64,000 bases of DNA, from contig JAFMVD010000004.1 in assembly GCA_025499625.1 (NCBI GenBank), forward strand, positions 1 through 64,000, written 5' to 3'. This document shows positions 1-9,214 of the stretch, piece after piece (position 1 is the first letter of the stretch; each line of letters starts with the position of its first letter). Under the pieces are notes generated by a model. The model was not told the origin of the DNA and made no database searches. It saw only the letters and a list, made by a program, of their open reading frames with translations. The DNA is from Carboxylicivirga fragile. Lineage in GTDB: Bacteria; Bacteroidota; Bacteroidia; Bacteroidales; Marinilabiliaceae. The position numbers and the translations under genes were made by a program.

Positions 1-93
1 ATGTAACTCCCATTGAATATGAATTAAATTATTACCAAGTTTTAATTGCGGCTTAAGGTCTTAAAAAAACGTCCGGTTTTTATTTGTAATTCC

Positions 94-312
94 ATGGTTT
101 ACCTTCAAAAGGGTGGTACACTAGGAAGACCTAATGGTAGCACTGAATCAGAGAAAAAGTTTCTTGAGAAGGATAAGACCAAAGAGATCATTAAGTGGTT
201 GAATAAAGGTCGTACTGTGCGTGAAATTGCAAGTCATACTCAGGCTAGTAACAAAACCATTCTTAAGGCTAAACAAATCGGGGGGAGGTATGGGTTGGTA
301 AAAGAATGGTGA
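94..312 (+). pseudogene. Serine recombinase C-terminal remnant
   Basis: The predicted peptide matches the C-terminal helix-turn-helix tail of bacterial serine resolvases/invertases: a GRPNGSTESEKKFLEK linker, then a helix-turn-helix reading REIASHTQASNKTILKAK. The N-terminal catalytic domain that carries the active serine is absent, and the sequence upstream of 94 does not encode it in any frame I could follow. The reading frame can be extended to a TTG at 46, but the extra residues do not look like recombinase. I read it as a truncated mobile-element gene marking the left edge of the defence island. A stand-alone small HTH protein is the alternative. Confidence 0.6.
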
Positions 313-386
313 TTTATAATTTTAATCGAATGCAGGTGGAATATATTTTCTATTTTTAACAATAATTATTTTAAGCGAAAATACAA

Positions 387-824
387 ATGTCGGATTCTAA
401 ATCAATTAAACAACAAATAATCAATGCTTTTACATCAGAGTTTGGGTTTATGCAGGATAAATTTGAGATATTAGATTTATTATCAAATGGATCTCCAATG
501 GATTATAAAACCATTGAATATTTAAAACTACCATCAGAGGATATTAATATTGTGTGGCATCCGGGAGTATATGTTTTCATAGGTAATAATGTAGCGTACA
601 GAGTCGGTGTTAGCATGAATAATAGTAGAGCAAGAGTTATGCAACATTTAGATGTTAGAACCCAAAAAGATGGCTATTGCGTCTGGGATATCAACCAATA
701 TGAAGACAAATCAATTCTACTGTTTAATGTAAAGAATAAGGTAGATAAGCACTGGTTATTAGCGTTGGAAGTATTTTTGGAAACTAAGTTTCAACCTAAA
801 ATTAAAGCAGGAAGAATTGGATAG
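387..824 (+). CDS. GIY-YIG-like nuclease domain protein
   Basis: This 145-aa protein has a segment resembling the GIY-YIG nuclease core: GVYVFIG at about residues 60-66, YRVG at 71-74 replacing YIG, Arg81/Arg83 in the following helix, and a Glu near 128-132 in LEVFLETKFQP, where the family has its metal-binding Glu. The family cuts one DNA strand using the Tyr, Arg and Glu. The match is partial, because the second motif is degenerate and the usual downstream Asn is not clear, so it could be inactive. It is a single plus-strand gene between hypothetical genes of the island, with no signal peptide. Confidence 0.5.
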   Translation: MSDSKSIKQQIINAFTSEFGFMQDKFEILDLLSNGSPMDYKTIEYLKLPSEDINIVWHPGVYVFIGNNVAYRVGVSMNNSRARVMQHLDVRTQKDGYCVWDINQYEDKSILLFNVKNKVDKHWLLALEVFLETKFQPKIKAGRIG

Positions 825-905
825 TGGATAATTACATATTCACTACACATTTATTTTATGAGCATTATTATTAATGCTTATTCGTGTTGTACAAAGCAAA
901 AACAT

Positions 906-2339
906 ATGAGAATAATAAAGAATGTTGCACTTTGGTTTTTGGGAATAACAGCAATTATTAGTGGTTTTTTCTACTTGATTGAGGCGACAACCAATGAAAT
1001 GAGAGGACTTAATATTGCATTAATACTAATTGGTGTATATACTATTCCATTTGTAAAAAAGAGATTAAATATTCAACTACAACCAATTATCCATGTATTT
1101 CTTTACATAGGACTATTTTTTATCATCCAAGAACTCGATTCCGTTAAAAGAAATGAAATTGAAATCACATATACGGTTAATGCAACAAGTCTAAATATTA
1201 GAGAGGGAGCAGGAACAAGTTTTGCCATTGTTCATAAATTAAAGCAAGGAGATGTTGTTAGCGTTCTTTCAATTGAAGAGCCATGGTATGAAATTTCTAC
1301 AGTCGATGGAAATAAGGGTTATGTTGCTGCGGAGTTTATTAAAAAAGAAGAAGAACAAAAGAGTGTTTGGTGGCGATGGATTGTATACATTATTTGGGGA
1401 GTTGTCGTGATAAGAATAATGTTTAAAAGAAAAAGAAGATATTCTAATGAGATCTCTAGTGGTTATGAGAAGTCCGCTAGTTTTGAAACAATTTCTAATA
1501 GTTCATCAAGTAATACTAGAGAAAAACCAAAGCCTGATTTTCATAAACAAACATCACACACAAATAAATCAGAAGAACCATTTAGAAAGTCATCATCACA
1601 GAAAGATGATTCAGTTGAAACTAAAGAAAAAGATAAAAAAGAGGACGCAAAGAATTATTACTGTAAATGTTGCGGTAAAAAAGATTCATCAATTCGTTCT
1701 TTGACATCGAGTTCGTGTAGATATAGTTCAAGTAAGAAACATCAACCGTATGAAGGGGATATTGCTCTTAAGTTCTTTTGTAAATATTGTGGAAAAGAGG
1801 ATAGAACGATTAGTTCTTTAACTTCGAGTTCATGTAGAAATAGTCCCAATGGAAAGCACGAACCATTTATCGGTGAGTCTTTCAATTCATACTTTTGTAA
1901 ATATTGTGGCAATAAGGATTCCTCTATTAGTTCTTTAACTTCGAGTTCTTGTCGTTATAGTCTAAATCAAAAACATCAACCATATGAGGGAAAAAATGCA
2001 CTTAAATTTTACTGTAAGTATTGTGGAAAAGAGGATTCCTCTATTAATTCTTTGACATCAGGTTTATGTAGGATTAATTCAAGTGGGAAGCATCAGCCTT
2101 ACATCGGAATAGAAAGAAAAGAATATTCTTGTGAATTTTGTGGAAAGAAAGATTCATCAATCCGTTCATTAACATCAAGTACTTGTAGAAATAATCGAGA
2201 TGGTAATCATCAGCCATACGAAGGCAAGATGCAGATTAATTATACTTGTAAATACTGTGGTAAAAAGGATTCAACGATTAGTTCTTTGACTTCTAGTTCT
2301 TGCAGAAATAGTCCCAATGGAAAACACCAACCATATTAG
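906..2339 (+). CDS. Membrane SH3 protein with six zinc-ribbon repeats
   Basis: The N-terminus has two or three hydrophobic helices. A bacterial SH3 (SH3_3-type) domain follows, with the characteristic ATSLNIREGAGTSF, and then another membrane helix (VWWRWIVYIIWGVVVI) and a basic, Ser/Lys-rich linker. The C-terminal half is six tandem units of about 40 residues. Each unit has a CxxCG zinc knuckle, a Ser/Thr-rich SSISSLTSSSCR segment with a third Cys, and an HQPY-type His. The Cys and His placement suggests one zinc site per unit. The ATG at 906 is preferred because it begins directly before the first membrane helix; an in-frame ATG at 858 is also open. Function unknown; binding of nucleic acid or peptidoglycan is possible. 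Confidence 0.75.
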   Translation: MRIIKNVALWFLGITAIISGFFYLIEATTNEMRGLNIALILIGVYTIPFVKKRLNIQLQPIIHVFLYIGLFFIIQELDSVKRNEIEITYTVNATSLNIREGAGTSFAIVHKLKQGDVVSVLSIEEPWYEISTVDGNKGYVAAEFIKKEEEQKSVWWRWIVYIIWGVVVIRIMFKRKRRYSNEISSGYEKSASFETISNSSSSNTREKPKPDFHKQTSHTNKSEEPFRKSSSQKDDSVETKEKDKKEDAKNYYCKCCGKKDSSIRSLTSSSCRYSSSKKHQPYEGDIALKFFCKYCGKEDRTISSLTSSSCRNSPNGKHEPFIGESFNSYFCKYCGNKDSSISSLTSSSCRYSLNQKHQPYEGKNALKFYCKYCGKEDSSINSLTSGLCRINSSGKHQPYIGIERKEYSCEFCGKKDSSIRSLTSSTCRNNRDGNHQPYEGKMQINYTCKYCGKKDSTISSLTSSSCRNSPNGKHQPY

Positions 2340-2416
2340 GATTTATAACATTAAGTAATTTCAGATTCATTTATTCAAACATATTCATAGTTTATACATC
2401 ACGTTATAGAAAAGTT

Positions 2417-3556
2417 ATGGCAAATGGAAAAATAAAAGAACAACTTCGAAATAGAATCGCAAATTATGAACATTGGATTTCTTCTGGTTGTAAAGGAAAT
2501 CCACCTCAAAATGTTCAAAAGGAGTTATTTGAATTATTCAAAGAATCTCCAAATACCTATACAATTTACAGAAATTATTTATGGAGTCTTTTGATTGGAT
2601 TGGATGGGGAAAGCGATGAATTATCAGAATTTTTAGAATTTCTTAATCACTCAAAATCTGATGTTAAATTCAATGAAATTGTTAGTTTCTTTGAGACTGA
2701 AACGATGAGTTCATTTGATAACAAACGTATGAATGTTTTTGAAATTGTTTCTGAAGTTTCTGTTCAAGGTCTCTCTCAAGTTAGTTGCTTTTTATATCAA
2801 AGTTATTATGAAATTGAATCCATTCTCTTATTATTTGCTTCAATAGCTTCCTTTAATACTAAAGGAAGCGTAAATACTGAATTAAGTAATCTTCGAGATA
2901 AATCTGGCAGATTAAAAAAAGGAGTTGCAGTTGACTTTATAAAAGCAAAACTAAAAAAATACCCGATATTATTGAGTTTATTTAATAGTGGGTATAATGT
3001 AAAATTAAGGAATACAATTGGTCATAATAGCTATCGAATTAATGGCGAGTGTATTGAATCATTAGATTCTGAAATTAAAGTTTCAAAATCAGAGTTTTTT
3101 AAATCTCTATATGACCTTCAGAAATTGAATAATTTTCTAATTTACTTTTATTCATCTAATAGTTTAATAGAAAATGACTTTAAAGATAATGGTGCTATAT
3201 CTATAGGGTTTGGAGAGGACGAAGAAGAATGCCTCCTATATGTTTTTCAGTTAGAATGCTTCTTCAATATTGATAATGAAAAAAAATGGTTTGACAATGT
3301 GATATTTACGATCGAAAATGATTTTATTCGAACAACATTACCAACAAAAACACCAATGAAAGGCAAATATGACGACAGGATGAAAACATGGCTAGAAAAG
3401 CAGAAAAAGAACAATAAGTTAACCGTTGTTTTCGAAAGCATTCGACCTCAAATGAATGAAGATGATAGTATCATAGAAACAGAATATGGAAATTTTGCGA
3501 TTTGCGGTAACCAGATTGAGATAAAATGTGATTATGAGATAAAAACCACTTGCTAA
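2417..3556 (+). CDS. Hypothetical protein with HEPN-like Rx4H motif
   Basis: I do not recognise this 379-aa cytosolic protein as a named family. It is helix-rich in the first two thirds and contains KLRNTIGHN, where Arg198 and His203 form an Rx4H pair preceded by a polar Asn, as in the active site of many HEPN ribonucleases. A second part (about residues 260-379) is predicted to be beta-rich, with an acidic patch GFGEDEEE. HEPN proteins often act as RNase effectors in bacterial defence. The location in a defence island fits that, but the motif alone is weak evidence. No partner antitoxin is obvious next to it. Confidence 0.6.
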   Translation: MANGKIKEQLRNRIANYEHWISSGCKGNPPQNVQKELFELFKESPNTYTIYRNYLWSLLIGLDGESDELSEFLEFLNHSKSDVKFNEIVSFFETETMSSFDNKRMNVFEIVSEVSVQGLSQVSCFLYQSYYEIESILLLFASIASFNTKGSVNTELSNLRDKSGRLKKGVAVDFIKAKLKKYPILLSLFNSGYNVKLRNTIGHNSYRINGECIESLDSEIKVSKSEFFKSLYDLQKLNNFLIYFYSSNSLIENDFKDNGAISIGFGEDEEECLLYVFQLECFFNIDNEKKWFDNVIFTIENDFIRTTLPTKTPMKGKYDDRMKTWLEKQKKNNKLTVVFESIRPQMNEDDSIIETEYGNFAICGNQIEIKCDYEIKTTC

Positions 3557-3641
3557 TCAAATAGGCGACTGACAGGATTGTTGCACTGCCAATGTGCCTC
3601 ACTCTTCCTAAAGTAATGGTTCGTTCATGACGGTTCAGTCC

Positions 3642-5603
3642 CTAAATAATCATCTCCTTCCACCCCTCATAAATAAATACCATCGCCATAGTATCTAACT
3701 CACAGTACCTGAGAAGTCCATCAGCAATTCTCTGGTGTTCCTCTTGTGACATCTCCGAGAACTGCATCATCGCATATGCGGTCATGGCAGCACCACCATC
3801 AGCTAGTTTATCGCCCATAAGGTAAGCCTCAATTTGGTCATCATCCAACCCATCGAACAACGATGGTAGCAACTTGTAGGGACTAATTACCTTCCCCTGA
3901 TCATCAAGCTGAATCCACTTCCAACCATCCTTAAAATTAAGACTTTTGACTTCAGAATTAAGACCGTAAATAGGTTGGATATACCTTTCCTTCAGGTACT
4001 CAGAAGAGTTCATTATTGCTGGTAAAACAGCTTTAATCGAATTCGATCCTTTCATCAGGGGATGCCAGTAATAAGACTTCACCAATTCCAGAAGGTCAAT
4101 CATGTCCCTTGTACCTCTGTGGTTCGCTGAATGAGTGATGGTCTTTATGAATTCAATTAGTTCTTCTTTATCATTCACATCATCATTATTAGCCTCCTGA
4201 AGCTGGATCATAATGTGGTTTAGAATTGTGTTTTCATGTGCAGCATACCTAAAGACCGAACCTTCATCCTCTGAGAGTTCAGCTTTCAACATCCTAACAA
4301 ATTCGAAATTGGGAAATACACCACGATAAATATTCAAGTACTGTCCCTTGTGCTCAATGCGACCATCTTCATAAATAATATGGTGGGAGAATTGAAAAGC
4401 AGTTTGTTCGTACGGTCGTCTCCCCTTATAGAATGGTACAGCAACAGCAGAGGTCTCAAAGTCAATCATGTGAAGCGGATACACCCAACTATCCATTTCT
4501 TCCCTAAGACCATCGAGATCAATATATGGTTGAGGATCGAGAGAAACAGTTTGTTGAACCTGTAGCCATTGTCGTGCCTTGGGAGTTAATATGTCTTCTT
4601 GGTTCTCAGCACCACTACCAATATCATCAACAGTGACCTGATCCATATGGTAGATACCATTATCCATTAGCTTCTGCTTACCCCTGAAGTTCCAGATATC
4701 GAATATTAGGGGTTTGTCGAAGTCCTGATGCTTCCAGTGTAGTTGATGAGACCAACATTCTTTAAAGCCTGAGAATTTACCATCAGTTTCTTCTTCTGTT
4801 TTGAATTCACATGACGCACATCCGGTATGAATAGGTGTTATGATTTTCTTATCCTGAGAATAATGATCAGCAAGATATTTAACCAAATCGATAAAACTCT
4901 TTTCGGGCAACGTTTTTGAATCAGTGCCATCATAAATCATTTGACATAGATCGTCAACATTAACTCGTACCAATATCTCTTCACCAAGTTCTTCAGGAGT
5001 AGGATTGCCAACGATTTCAACATAAGTTCTACCGTTTGAATTCTCCTTCAATAAAAACTTTTGGTTCAAACCATCAACAGTAGCAACAGTGTCTTTATCA
5101 GCCAGCATCAAATATGCTTTAACATCCCAATCTGGCTCTGCTTTAGTGACAACATGTTTCTGAAAAGCCACATCATATATGTATTTCTTCCACCCCGAAT
5201 CTAGGTAGCCACTCTTGTTTAGCATGTCCAGTGAAGAGTTACCGGAAAAGGATTTTGATTTAACTTCGATGAGGTTAATCTGATTCCCAATCTTCTCCAA
5301 AACATCAACACGGATGAATAAATTATCAACTCTGAAGGCAGCTTCAAATATTACAACGTTTTCTTGTTGAAGTAGATCATTAGTTCTCTTGATGGCTTCT
5401 TCATAATCCAATGCATCGATATCATGACCATTGGGGTAGTAACATTTAGCAAGAGCACCAACTTGAAAACCACCTTTGGCGAGGGCAGCTAGAAAATCAT
5501 TCTCTGTGTTTTGATCAGGGTATTGGTCTTTGCCTGAATAATATAACTTGGTGGGGCAAGCTAAGGCTAGGGCGAATCGGGATTTGGTTAGGTATCGGGG
5601 CAT
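3642..5603 (-). CDS. DUF2779 protein, Cas4-like nuclease plus DEDD exonuclease fold
   Basis: This 653-aa protein is recognisable as the DUF2779 family. Residues 1-270 look like a RecB/Cas4-type PD-(D/E)XK nuclease: an N-terminal Cys in ALACPTKLYY, IEVKSKS as the ExK motif, and a downstream cluster GCASCEFK plus KECW that could hold an iron-sulfur centre. Residues from about 390 carry a DEDD-type 3'-5' exonuclease pattern: IDFET, then RDMIDLLELV, then a terminal YCELDTMAMV. It is encoded alone on the minus strand between plus-strand island genes. Most likely a nucleic-acid-processing nuclease; the substrate is unknown. Confidence 0.85.
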   Translation of the reverse strand: MPRYLTKSRFALALACPTKLYYSGKDQYPDQNTENDFLAALAKGGFQVGALAKCYYPNGHDIDALDYEEAIKRTNDLLQQENVVIFEAAFRVDNLFIRVDVLEKIGNQINLIEVKSKSFSGNSSLDMLNKSGYLDSGWKKYIYDVAFQKHVVTKAEPDWDVKAYLMLADKDTVATVDGLNQKFLLKENSNGRTYVEIVGNPTPEELGEEILVRVNVDDLCQMIYDGTDSKTLPEKSFIDLVKYLADHYSQDKKIITPIHTGCASCEFKTEEETDGKFSGFKECWSHQLHWKHQDFDKPLIFDIWNFRGKQKLMDNGIYHMDQVTVDDIGSGAENQEDILTPKARQWLQVQQTVSLDPQPYIDLDGLREEMDSWVYPLHMIDFETSAVAVPFYKGRRPYEQTAFQFSHHIIYEDGRIEHKGQYLNIYRGVFPNFEFVRMLKAELSEDEGSVFRYAAHENTILNHIMIQLQEANNDDVNDKEELIEFIKTITHSANHRGTRDMIDLLELVKSYYWHPLMKGSNSIKAVLPAIMNSSEYLKERYIQPIYGLNSEVKSLNFKDGWKWIQLDDQGKVISPYKLLPSLFDGLDDDQIEAYLMGDKLADGGAAMTAYAMMQFSEMSQEEHQRIADGLLRYCELDTMAMVFIYEGWKEMII

Positions 5604-5714
5604 GATGCTTAGAGTTTAAATAAGTTTACTATACATAAAGAAAATAATAATCCACGTCAATCATGTATTCTTTTTACTTAAATTTAGATTTTAATCACAT
5701 ATTCTAGAATAAGA

Positions 5715-6695
5715 ATGAAAATTGAAATAGCTGAATCACTCGTAAATAGTTACTTAAAGCATGTTGAAAAATGCCGACTGGTACAAACCAATTGGGCAAC
5801 CAGTGGTGGTTGGGTAATTACTGATTACGATAAAGAAAGAGCAATTGAATTGTTCGAGAAAATAAAGCAACATCCTGTCTTTAGTGAAATATTTAAAGGT
5901 AATTCGTTTGAACAACTAGTTAAACAAGCTGAAATAGATGTCTTAGGAATAAATGTGGAAGAAAGCACTGTTTATGGCATAGATGTCGCATTTCATTCAG
6001 CCGGATTAAATTATGGTGGTCAGGATGAAACATGTGCCCGGTTAATGAAGAAGATATTCAGGACGGTTTTTATCATGCAATGCTACTTCAGCCAGTTTGA
6101 TAAGTTTCACTCTTACTTTGTTTCTCCAAAAGTAAACCCATCGGTTGAGAAACAGATTTTAGAATATATCGATATAGCAAGGGGAGTGATTAGTGATGAC
6201 AGTATTTCCATAAGGTTAATAGCTAATAGTGATTTCTATTCAGAGATGGTTGATCCAATCAGTAAAACCGTTAAACATGAAAATGATACCACTGAATTAT
6301 TCGCACGAGCATTAAAGTTGTTGCAGTTGGATAATCGAAGTAAAAGCAATTTGATAACTCCGATTATACCATCGGGTGGCGTTAAAGTAAACAGTACTAA
6401 ACCATCTGAAGATGGTATGAAAATAGGTCAGTTTGTTCAATACCATATGCAAAGACTATTCGATGAAGGGAAAATATCCGACTCGGAGATATCAAACCTT
6501 CTTGATGGATGGTATTCCAAACAAACCTTTAATCAGGACTGGTCTGTTCTTAGAAAAATAGAAGAAGGAACTAAAGATGATAAAGGCTATGGACGATATT
6601 ATTCACGAAATATTTATGGGGGAAAGTACTACCTGACTTCTCAGTGGTATGATCGTCATTGGGAAATGTTTAAGAGTTGGCTTTCTAATTATTAA
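5715..6695 (+). CDS. Hypothetical protein, possible nuclease fold
   Basis: The 326-aa protein has a striking central block, VYGIDVAFHSAGLNYGG, followed by a basic helix (ARLMKKIFRTVF). This arrangement of acidic strand residues and later basic residues resembles divergent PD-(D/E)XK endonucleases, with possible acidic residues in EIDVLGI and YGIDVAFH. I cannot assign the catalytic set confidently. The C-terminus is aromatic-rich (YYLTSQWYDRHWEMFKSW). It begins a short plus-strand run of genes, 30 nt ahead of the next. Function unknown. Confidence 0.6.
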   Translation: MKIEIAESLVNSYLKHVEKCRLVQTNWATSGGWVITDYDKERAIELFEKIKQHPVFSEIFKGNSFEQLVKQAEIDVLGINVEESTVYGIDVAFHSAGLNYGGQDETCARLMKKIFRTVFIMQCYFSQFDKFHSYFVSPKVNPSVEKQILEYIDIARGVISDDSISIRLIANSDFYSEMVDPISKTVKHENDTTELFARALKLLQLDNRSKSNLITPIIPSGGVKVNSTKPSEDGMKIGQFVQYHMQRLFDEGKISDSEISNLLDGWYSKQTFNQDWSVLRKIEEGTKDDKGYGRYYSRNIYGGKYYLTSQWYDRHWEMFKSWLSNY

Positions 6696-6725
6696 GCAAC
6701 ATCAATCCCGTAAAAAAAATAGATT

Positions 6726-7130
6726 ATGGAAGAATTGCTTTTAGAATATAAGGTTGAGCCAACTGATATGTATTATCAGAATAGATTTATTAGATTCTAT
6801 GTTGATCACACCAATAATGGAGAGATGTATTTTTTTAAATGTAACAGAAAAAAATATTTTATAACCCATGAGGAATACAGTGATTTAGAAAGAAGTATTT
6901 CAGGTCTGAAACTGGTTATTCTATTGCCAGATGATGCATGCGGATGTGATGGAGCGTGGGAAAGTTTAAGAATTGAAAAAGGATTTAATTCAATAGAATT
7001 TAAATGGTGGTGCGATTCTGCTGGTGATCAATGGAAAGGGATTTATGAAATAAGGGATAAAATAATGCATTTAAAAGAAAAATATGCGGATGCCAGTGAC
7101 AATGCTGATTCCAATACCAAAAAATACTAA
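6726..7130 (+). CDS. Hypothetical small protein
   Basis: A 134-aa soluble protein with no family I recognise. It contains a DACGCDG segment and several Trp residues (FKWWCDSAGDQWKG), and looks alpha/beta. It lies 30 nt after the preceding gene and only 4 nt before the next, so the three are probably co-transcribed. No signal peptide or membrane segment is visible. A role linked to the neighbouring nuclease-like protein is possible only by context. Confidence 0.6.
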   Translation: MEELLLEYKVEPTDMYYQNRFIRFYVDHTNNGEMYFFKCNRKKYFITHEEYSDLERSISGLKLVILLPDDACGCDGAWESLRIEKGFNSIEFKWWCDSAGDQWKGIYEIRDKIMHLKEKYADASDNADSNTKKY

Positions 7131-7134
7131 ATAA

Positions 7135-7731
7135 ATGGTAATTAACAACCAAATGAACATACCTTCCCTCACATTCGAAAGAATCAAAAATGATACTAAA
7201 AGGTTAACGATCCAGTCATCAGATTCTTATATTCAAACATATCCAGAGTTTATACAATACTTCAGAAATATCGATAGTATTGAGAAGCATCATTTATTAA
7301 TTTCTAGCCATTTTGTTTATGGTTGGATGCCAACAATAATAACTTTAGACTTAACAAAGATTGATGAAGTTGTTTCGTTATTGAATGCTGCCAAGGATGG
7401 AATAGAATTATCGATTGATGATCTTAGTATTTTAAAGCCTTGCATTAATAATTCAATGGTTGGACTCTCTAAACTGTTACACTTTATTAATCCAGAAATG
7501 TATGCCATATGGGATAGTCGAATTTTTAGGTATGTTACAGGTAAGAAATCACAATATGGAATAGATCGACCAGAACTGTATCTTCAATATTTATCTGCAC
7601 TTAAATCGATTTCAAGCAATAAGGATTATACAGCATTACATGAAGCAATTGAAAAGCAAATGGGGTATCCAATAACTCATTTTAGAGGAATTGAGATAGT
7701 GATGTTTGAGACAGATAAGCAAACGAATTAA
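7135..7731 (+). CDS. Hypothetical protein with HhH-like helical core
   Basis: This 198-aa protein has the block SKLLHFINPEMYAIWDSRI, a pattern seen in uncharacterised helical proteins that NCBI-type annotation leaves as hypothetical. It is reminiscent of helix-hairpin-helix glycosylase-like folds, but no catalytic residue can be assigned. ATG at 7135 follows the previous stop by 4 nt; an internal ATG at 7150 is an alternative. It overlaps the next small reading frame by 26 nt if that one starts at 7706. Part of the 5715-7975 gene run. Confidence 0.6.
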   Translation: MVINNQMNIPSLTFERIKNDTKRLTIQSSDSYIQTYPEFIQYFRNIDSIEKHHLLISSHFVYGWMPTIITLDLTKIDEVVSLLNAAKDGIELSIDDLSILKPCINNSMVGLSKLLHFINPEMYAIWDSRIFRYVTGKKSQYGIDRPELYLQYLSALKSISSNKDYTALHEAIEKQMGYPITHFRGIEIVMFETDKQTN

Positions 7732-7975
7732 TGAATCAATTACACTTATGGGCGTTATTTACGATAGTTTTAAGGATAAGCAGTTGGCTGGCTTAATTCT
7801 CTATGCTACACTACATGATATGCAAAAGACCGAATCAATATTAGAACAGGTTAATTCTGGTAATTTAAAGATAGTACCTGTATATCCGGGAATGGGAGAG
7901 AAAGTACCTAAGAATGCTGAATGTATTGGTAGCATTATGGACGGAGCATTGTACTTATTAAAACTAATAAACTAA
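7706..7975 (+). CDS. Small hypothetical protein
   Basis: An 89-aa frame with a reasonable alpha/beta composition and a glycine-rich segment VYPGMGEKVPKNAECIG. Two starts are possible: ATG 7706, which overlaps the upstream gene by 26 nt, and ATG 7748, which leaves a short gap. The downstream part after 7748 looks the more protein-like. No homology recognised. Moderate confidence that it is real because it is in phase with the run of tightly packed genes and ends before a clear intergenic gap. Confidence 0.4.
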   Translation: MRQISKRINESITLMGVIYDSFKDKQLAGLILYATLHDMQKTESILEQVNSGNLKIVPVYPGMGEKVPKNAECIGSIMDGALYLLKLIN

Positions 7976-8070
7976 CCAACTAGAATTAATAATTAATCAT
8001 CTCCTCCTCAAACAAAATACTTATTGCCTACAACATCATGAACATTCATAATGCAAACACTTAATATATT

Positions 8071-8907
8071 ATGGAAAAGCTAAAAGATTCTTATGAAGTG
8101 GGATTTGATCCAGATGAAAATACCATGATAATTGATCAATCTGGTGAAATTCATTATTCATTAGGTTTTCACTTTCATGATAATACTGTTGATGAAGAAA
8201 TATCAAAATCACACATATTTTACACTCTTAAAGGATACAAACGAATGTGTAGAATACCGATCCTTACGAGTAACCATAGTGATGCAAAGAATATCACTAG
8301 TTACTATCCTGACAGTCCTGTCATAAAAATTATCAAGAAAGAATCTTTTAGATCAGGTACATATGATAATATCTATAAAGGCTACCCTGAAGAAATACTA
8401 ACAGAATATTTCAGTCCTCTTATTCATGATATTAAAAATGAAGAATACCTAACTTGGAAACAGAAGAACGATTTAAATGAGAAGTTTAGTAAAACTAGAA
8501 AGCTTGTTTCAAAGTTTTACCGCATCTTAAAGAATGGAATGCACACAAATCTGGATTGTAGCCTATCAGAATTATTTAATCATACTATTAAAGATAAAAA
8601 GTTCATGATCCTTTACGAGAATTGGAGAAATTCTAATTATAATCAAGATTCTGAACCAAGCGTGGTAATTCGTGACCGTAATTCAAGTTCTATTAATGGA
8701 TTTGAATTATGTACCGTTAAAGACAACAAGCTATATGGTAGGAGTGCTAGAAAAATTGGTCAATATACTCTTGATGGAGAATTAGTAAAAGTTTATCCGT
8801 CAATCGTAGAAGCAGTAAAAAATACTGAATGTACAAAAAGTGGTATATGTAAGGTTCTTTATGGTGACAGAAAATCACATAAAGGATATTTTTGGAAACA
8901 TGAGTAG
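8071..8907 (+). CDS. NUMOD1 (IENR-type) DNA-binding motif protein
   Basis: The last 50 residues of this 278-aa protein form a NUMOD1-like helix-turn-helix: a strand IGQYTLDGELVKVYPS, a helix SIVEAVKNTE, then SGICKVLYGDRKSHKGYFW. NUMOD1 modules bind DNA and normally sit behind HNH or GIY-YIG catalytic domains of homing endonucleases. Here the N-terminal 225 residues show no HNH or GIY-YIG motif that I can see, only His-rich strands (YSLGFHFHDN) of unknown fold. It lies directly upstream of the BREX regulator in the same direction, but a 35-nt stretch after its stop carries the BREX promoter, so it is probably a separate unit. Confidence 0.7.
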   Translation: MEKLKDSYEVGFDPDENTMIIDQSGEIHYSLGFHFHDNTVDEEISKSHIFYTLKGYKRMCRIPILTSNHSDAKNITSYYPDSPVIKIIKKESFRSGTYDNIYKGYPEEILTEYFSPLIHDIKNEEYLTWKQKNDLNEKFSKTRKLVSKFYRILKNGMHTNLDCSLSELFNHTIKDKKFMILYENWRNSNYNQDSEPSVVIRDRNSSSINGFELCTVKDNKLYGRSARKIGQYTLDGELVKVYPSIVEAVKNTECTKSGICKVLYGDRKSHKGYFWKHE

Positions 8908-8938
8908 TTTTCATTCTCTCCCCTCCATCTCACTTTCA

Positions 8939-8963
8939 TATCTCACATTTTGTGATATATTTG
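8939..8963 (+). promoter_or_regulatory. BREX operon promoter with palindromic operator candidate
   Basis: The segment tatctcacattttgtgatat begins a hyphenated inverted repeat whose 10-nt arms match at 8 positions around position 8949. Its right arm overlaps TATATTTG (8956-8963), a match to the Bacteroidota -7 consensus TAnnTTTG. A transcript from here would start near 8970, about 20 nt ahead of the XRE regulator start at 8993. Such overlap is typical of autorepression by a small XRE protein; this is inference. Confidence 0.5.
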
Positions 8964-8992
8964 TAAACCTATATTCAAATCGGGGGATTTAT

Positions 8993-9214
8993 ATGAATCG
9001 GATTAAAGAAGTGCTTGAGGATAGAGGGATCAAGCAAACTTGGTTAGCGGAACGATTGGGCAAAAGCTTCAATATGGTTAATGCTTATGTGCAAAACAGA
9101 AGGCAGCCAAGTATTGAGGTTCTTTATCGAATAGCTGAACTATTACAGGTTGAGGCTAAGGAGTTGTTGGTGAATAATGATATGGTTGAAAAGGGAGGTG
9201 CTGATGAAAAATAA
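8993..9214 (+). CDS. XRE-family regulator preceding BREX
   Basis: A 73-aa protein that is essentially one XRE/Cro-C1 helix-turn-helix: KQTWLAERLGKSFNMVNAY as the DNA-binding pair of helices, then RRQPSIEVLYRIAELLQVEAKELL. The ATG at 8993 is preceded by a G-rich sequence (cggggga) 6-8 nt upstream. The frame is open further upstream to 8840, but that part crosses the previous gene and the promoter, so I reject the longer form. Its 3' end overlaps brxA by 11 nt, so it is the first gene of the BREX operon and its likely repressor, acting on the palindrome at 8939-8959. Confidence 0.88.
   Translation: MNRIKEVLEDRGIKQTWLAERLGKSFNMVNAYVQNRRQPSIEVLYRIAELLQVEAKELLVNNDMVEKGGADEK

Noticed and set aside
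1650-2339. Second repeated block, possible CRISPR or satellite
   Set aside because: It encodes the six zinc-ribbon units in one frame; variation follows codons.
8840-8992. Extended N-terminus of the XRE regulator
   Set aside because: It would overlap the NUMOD1 gene in another frame and cross the promoter/operator; the HTH protein is complete from 8993.
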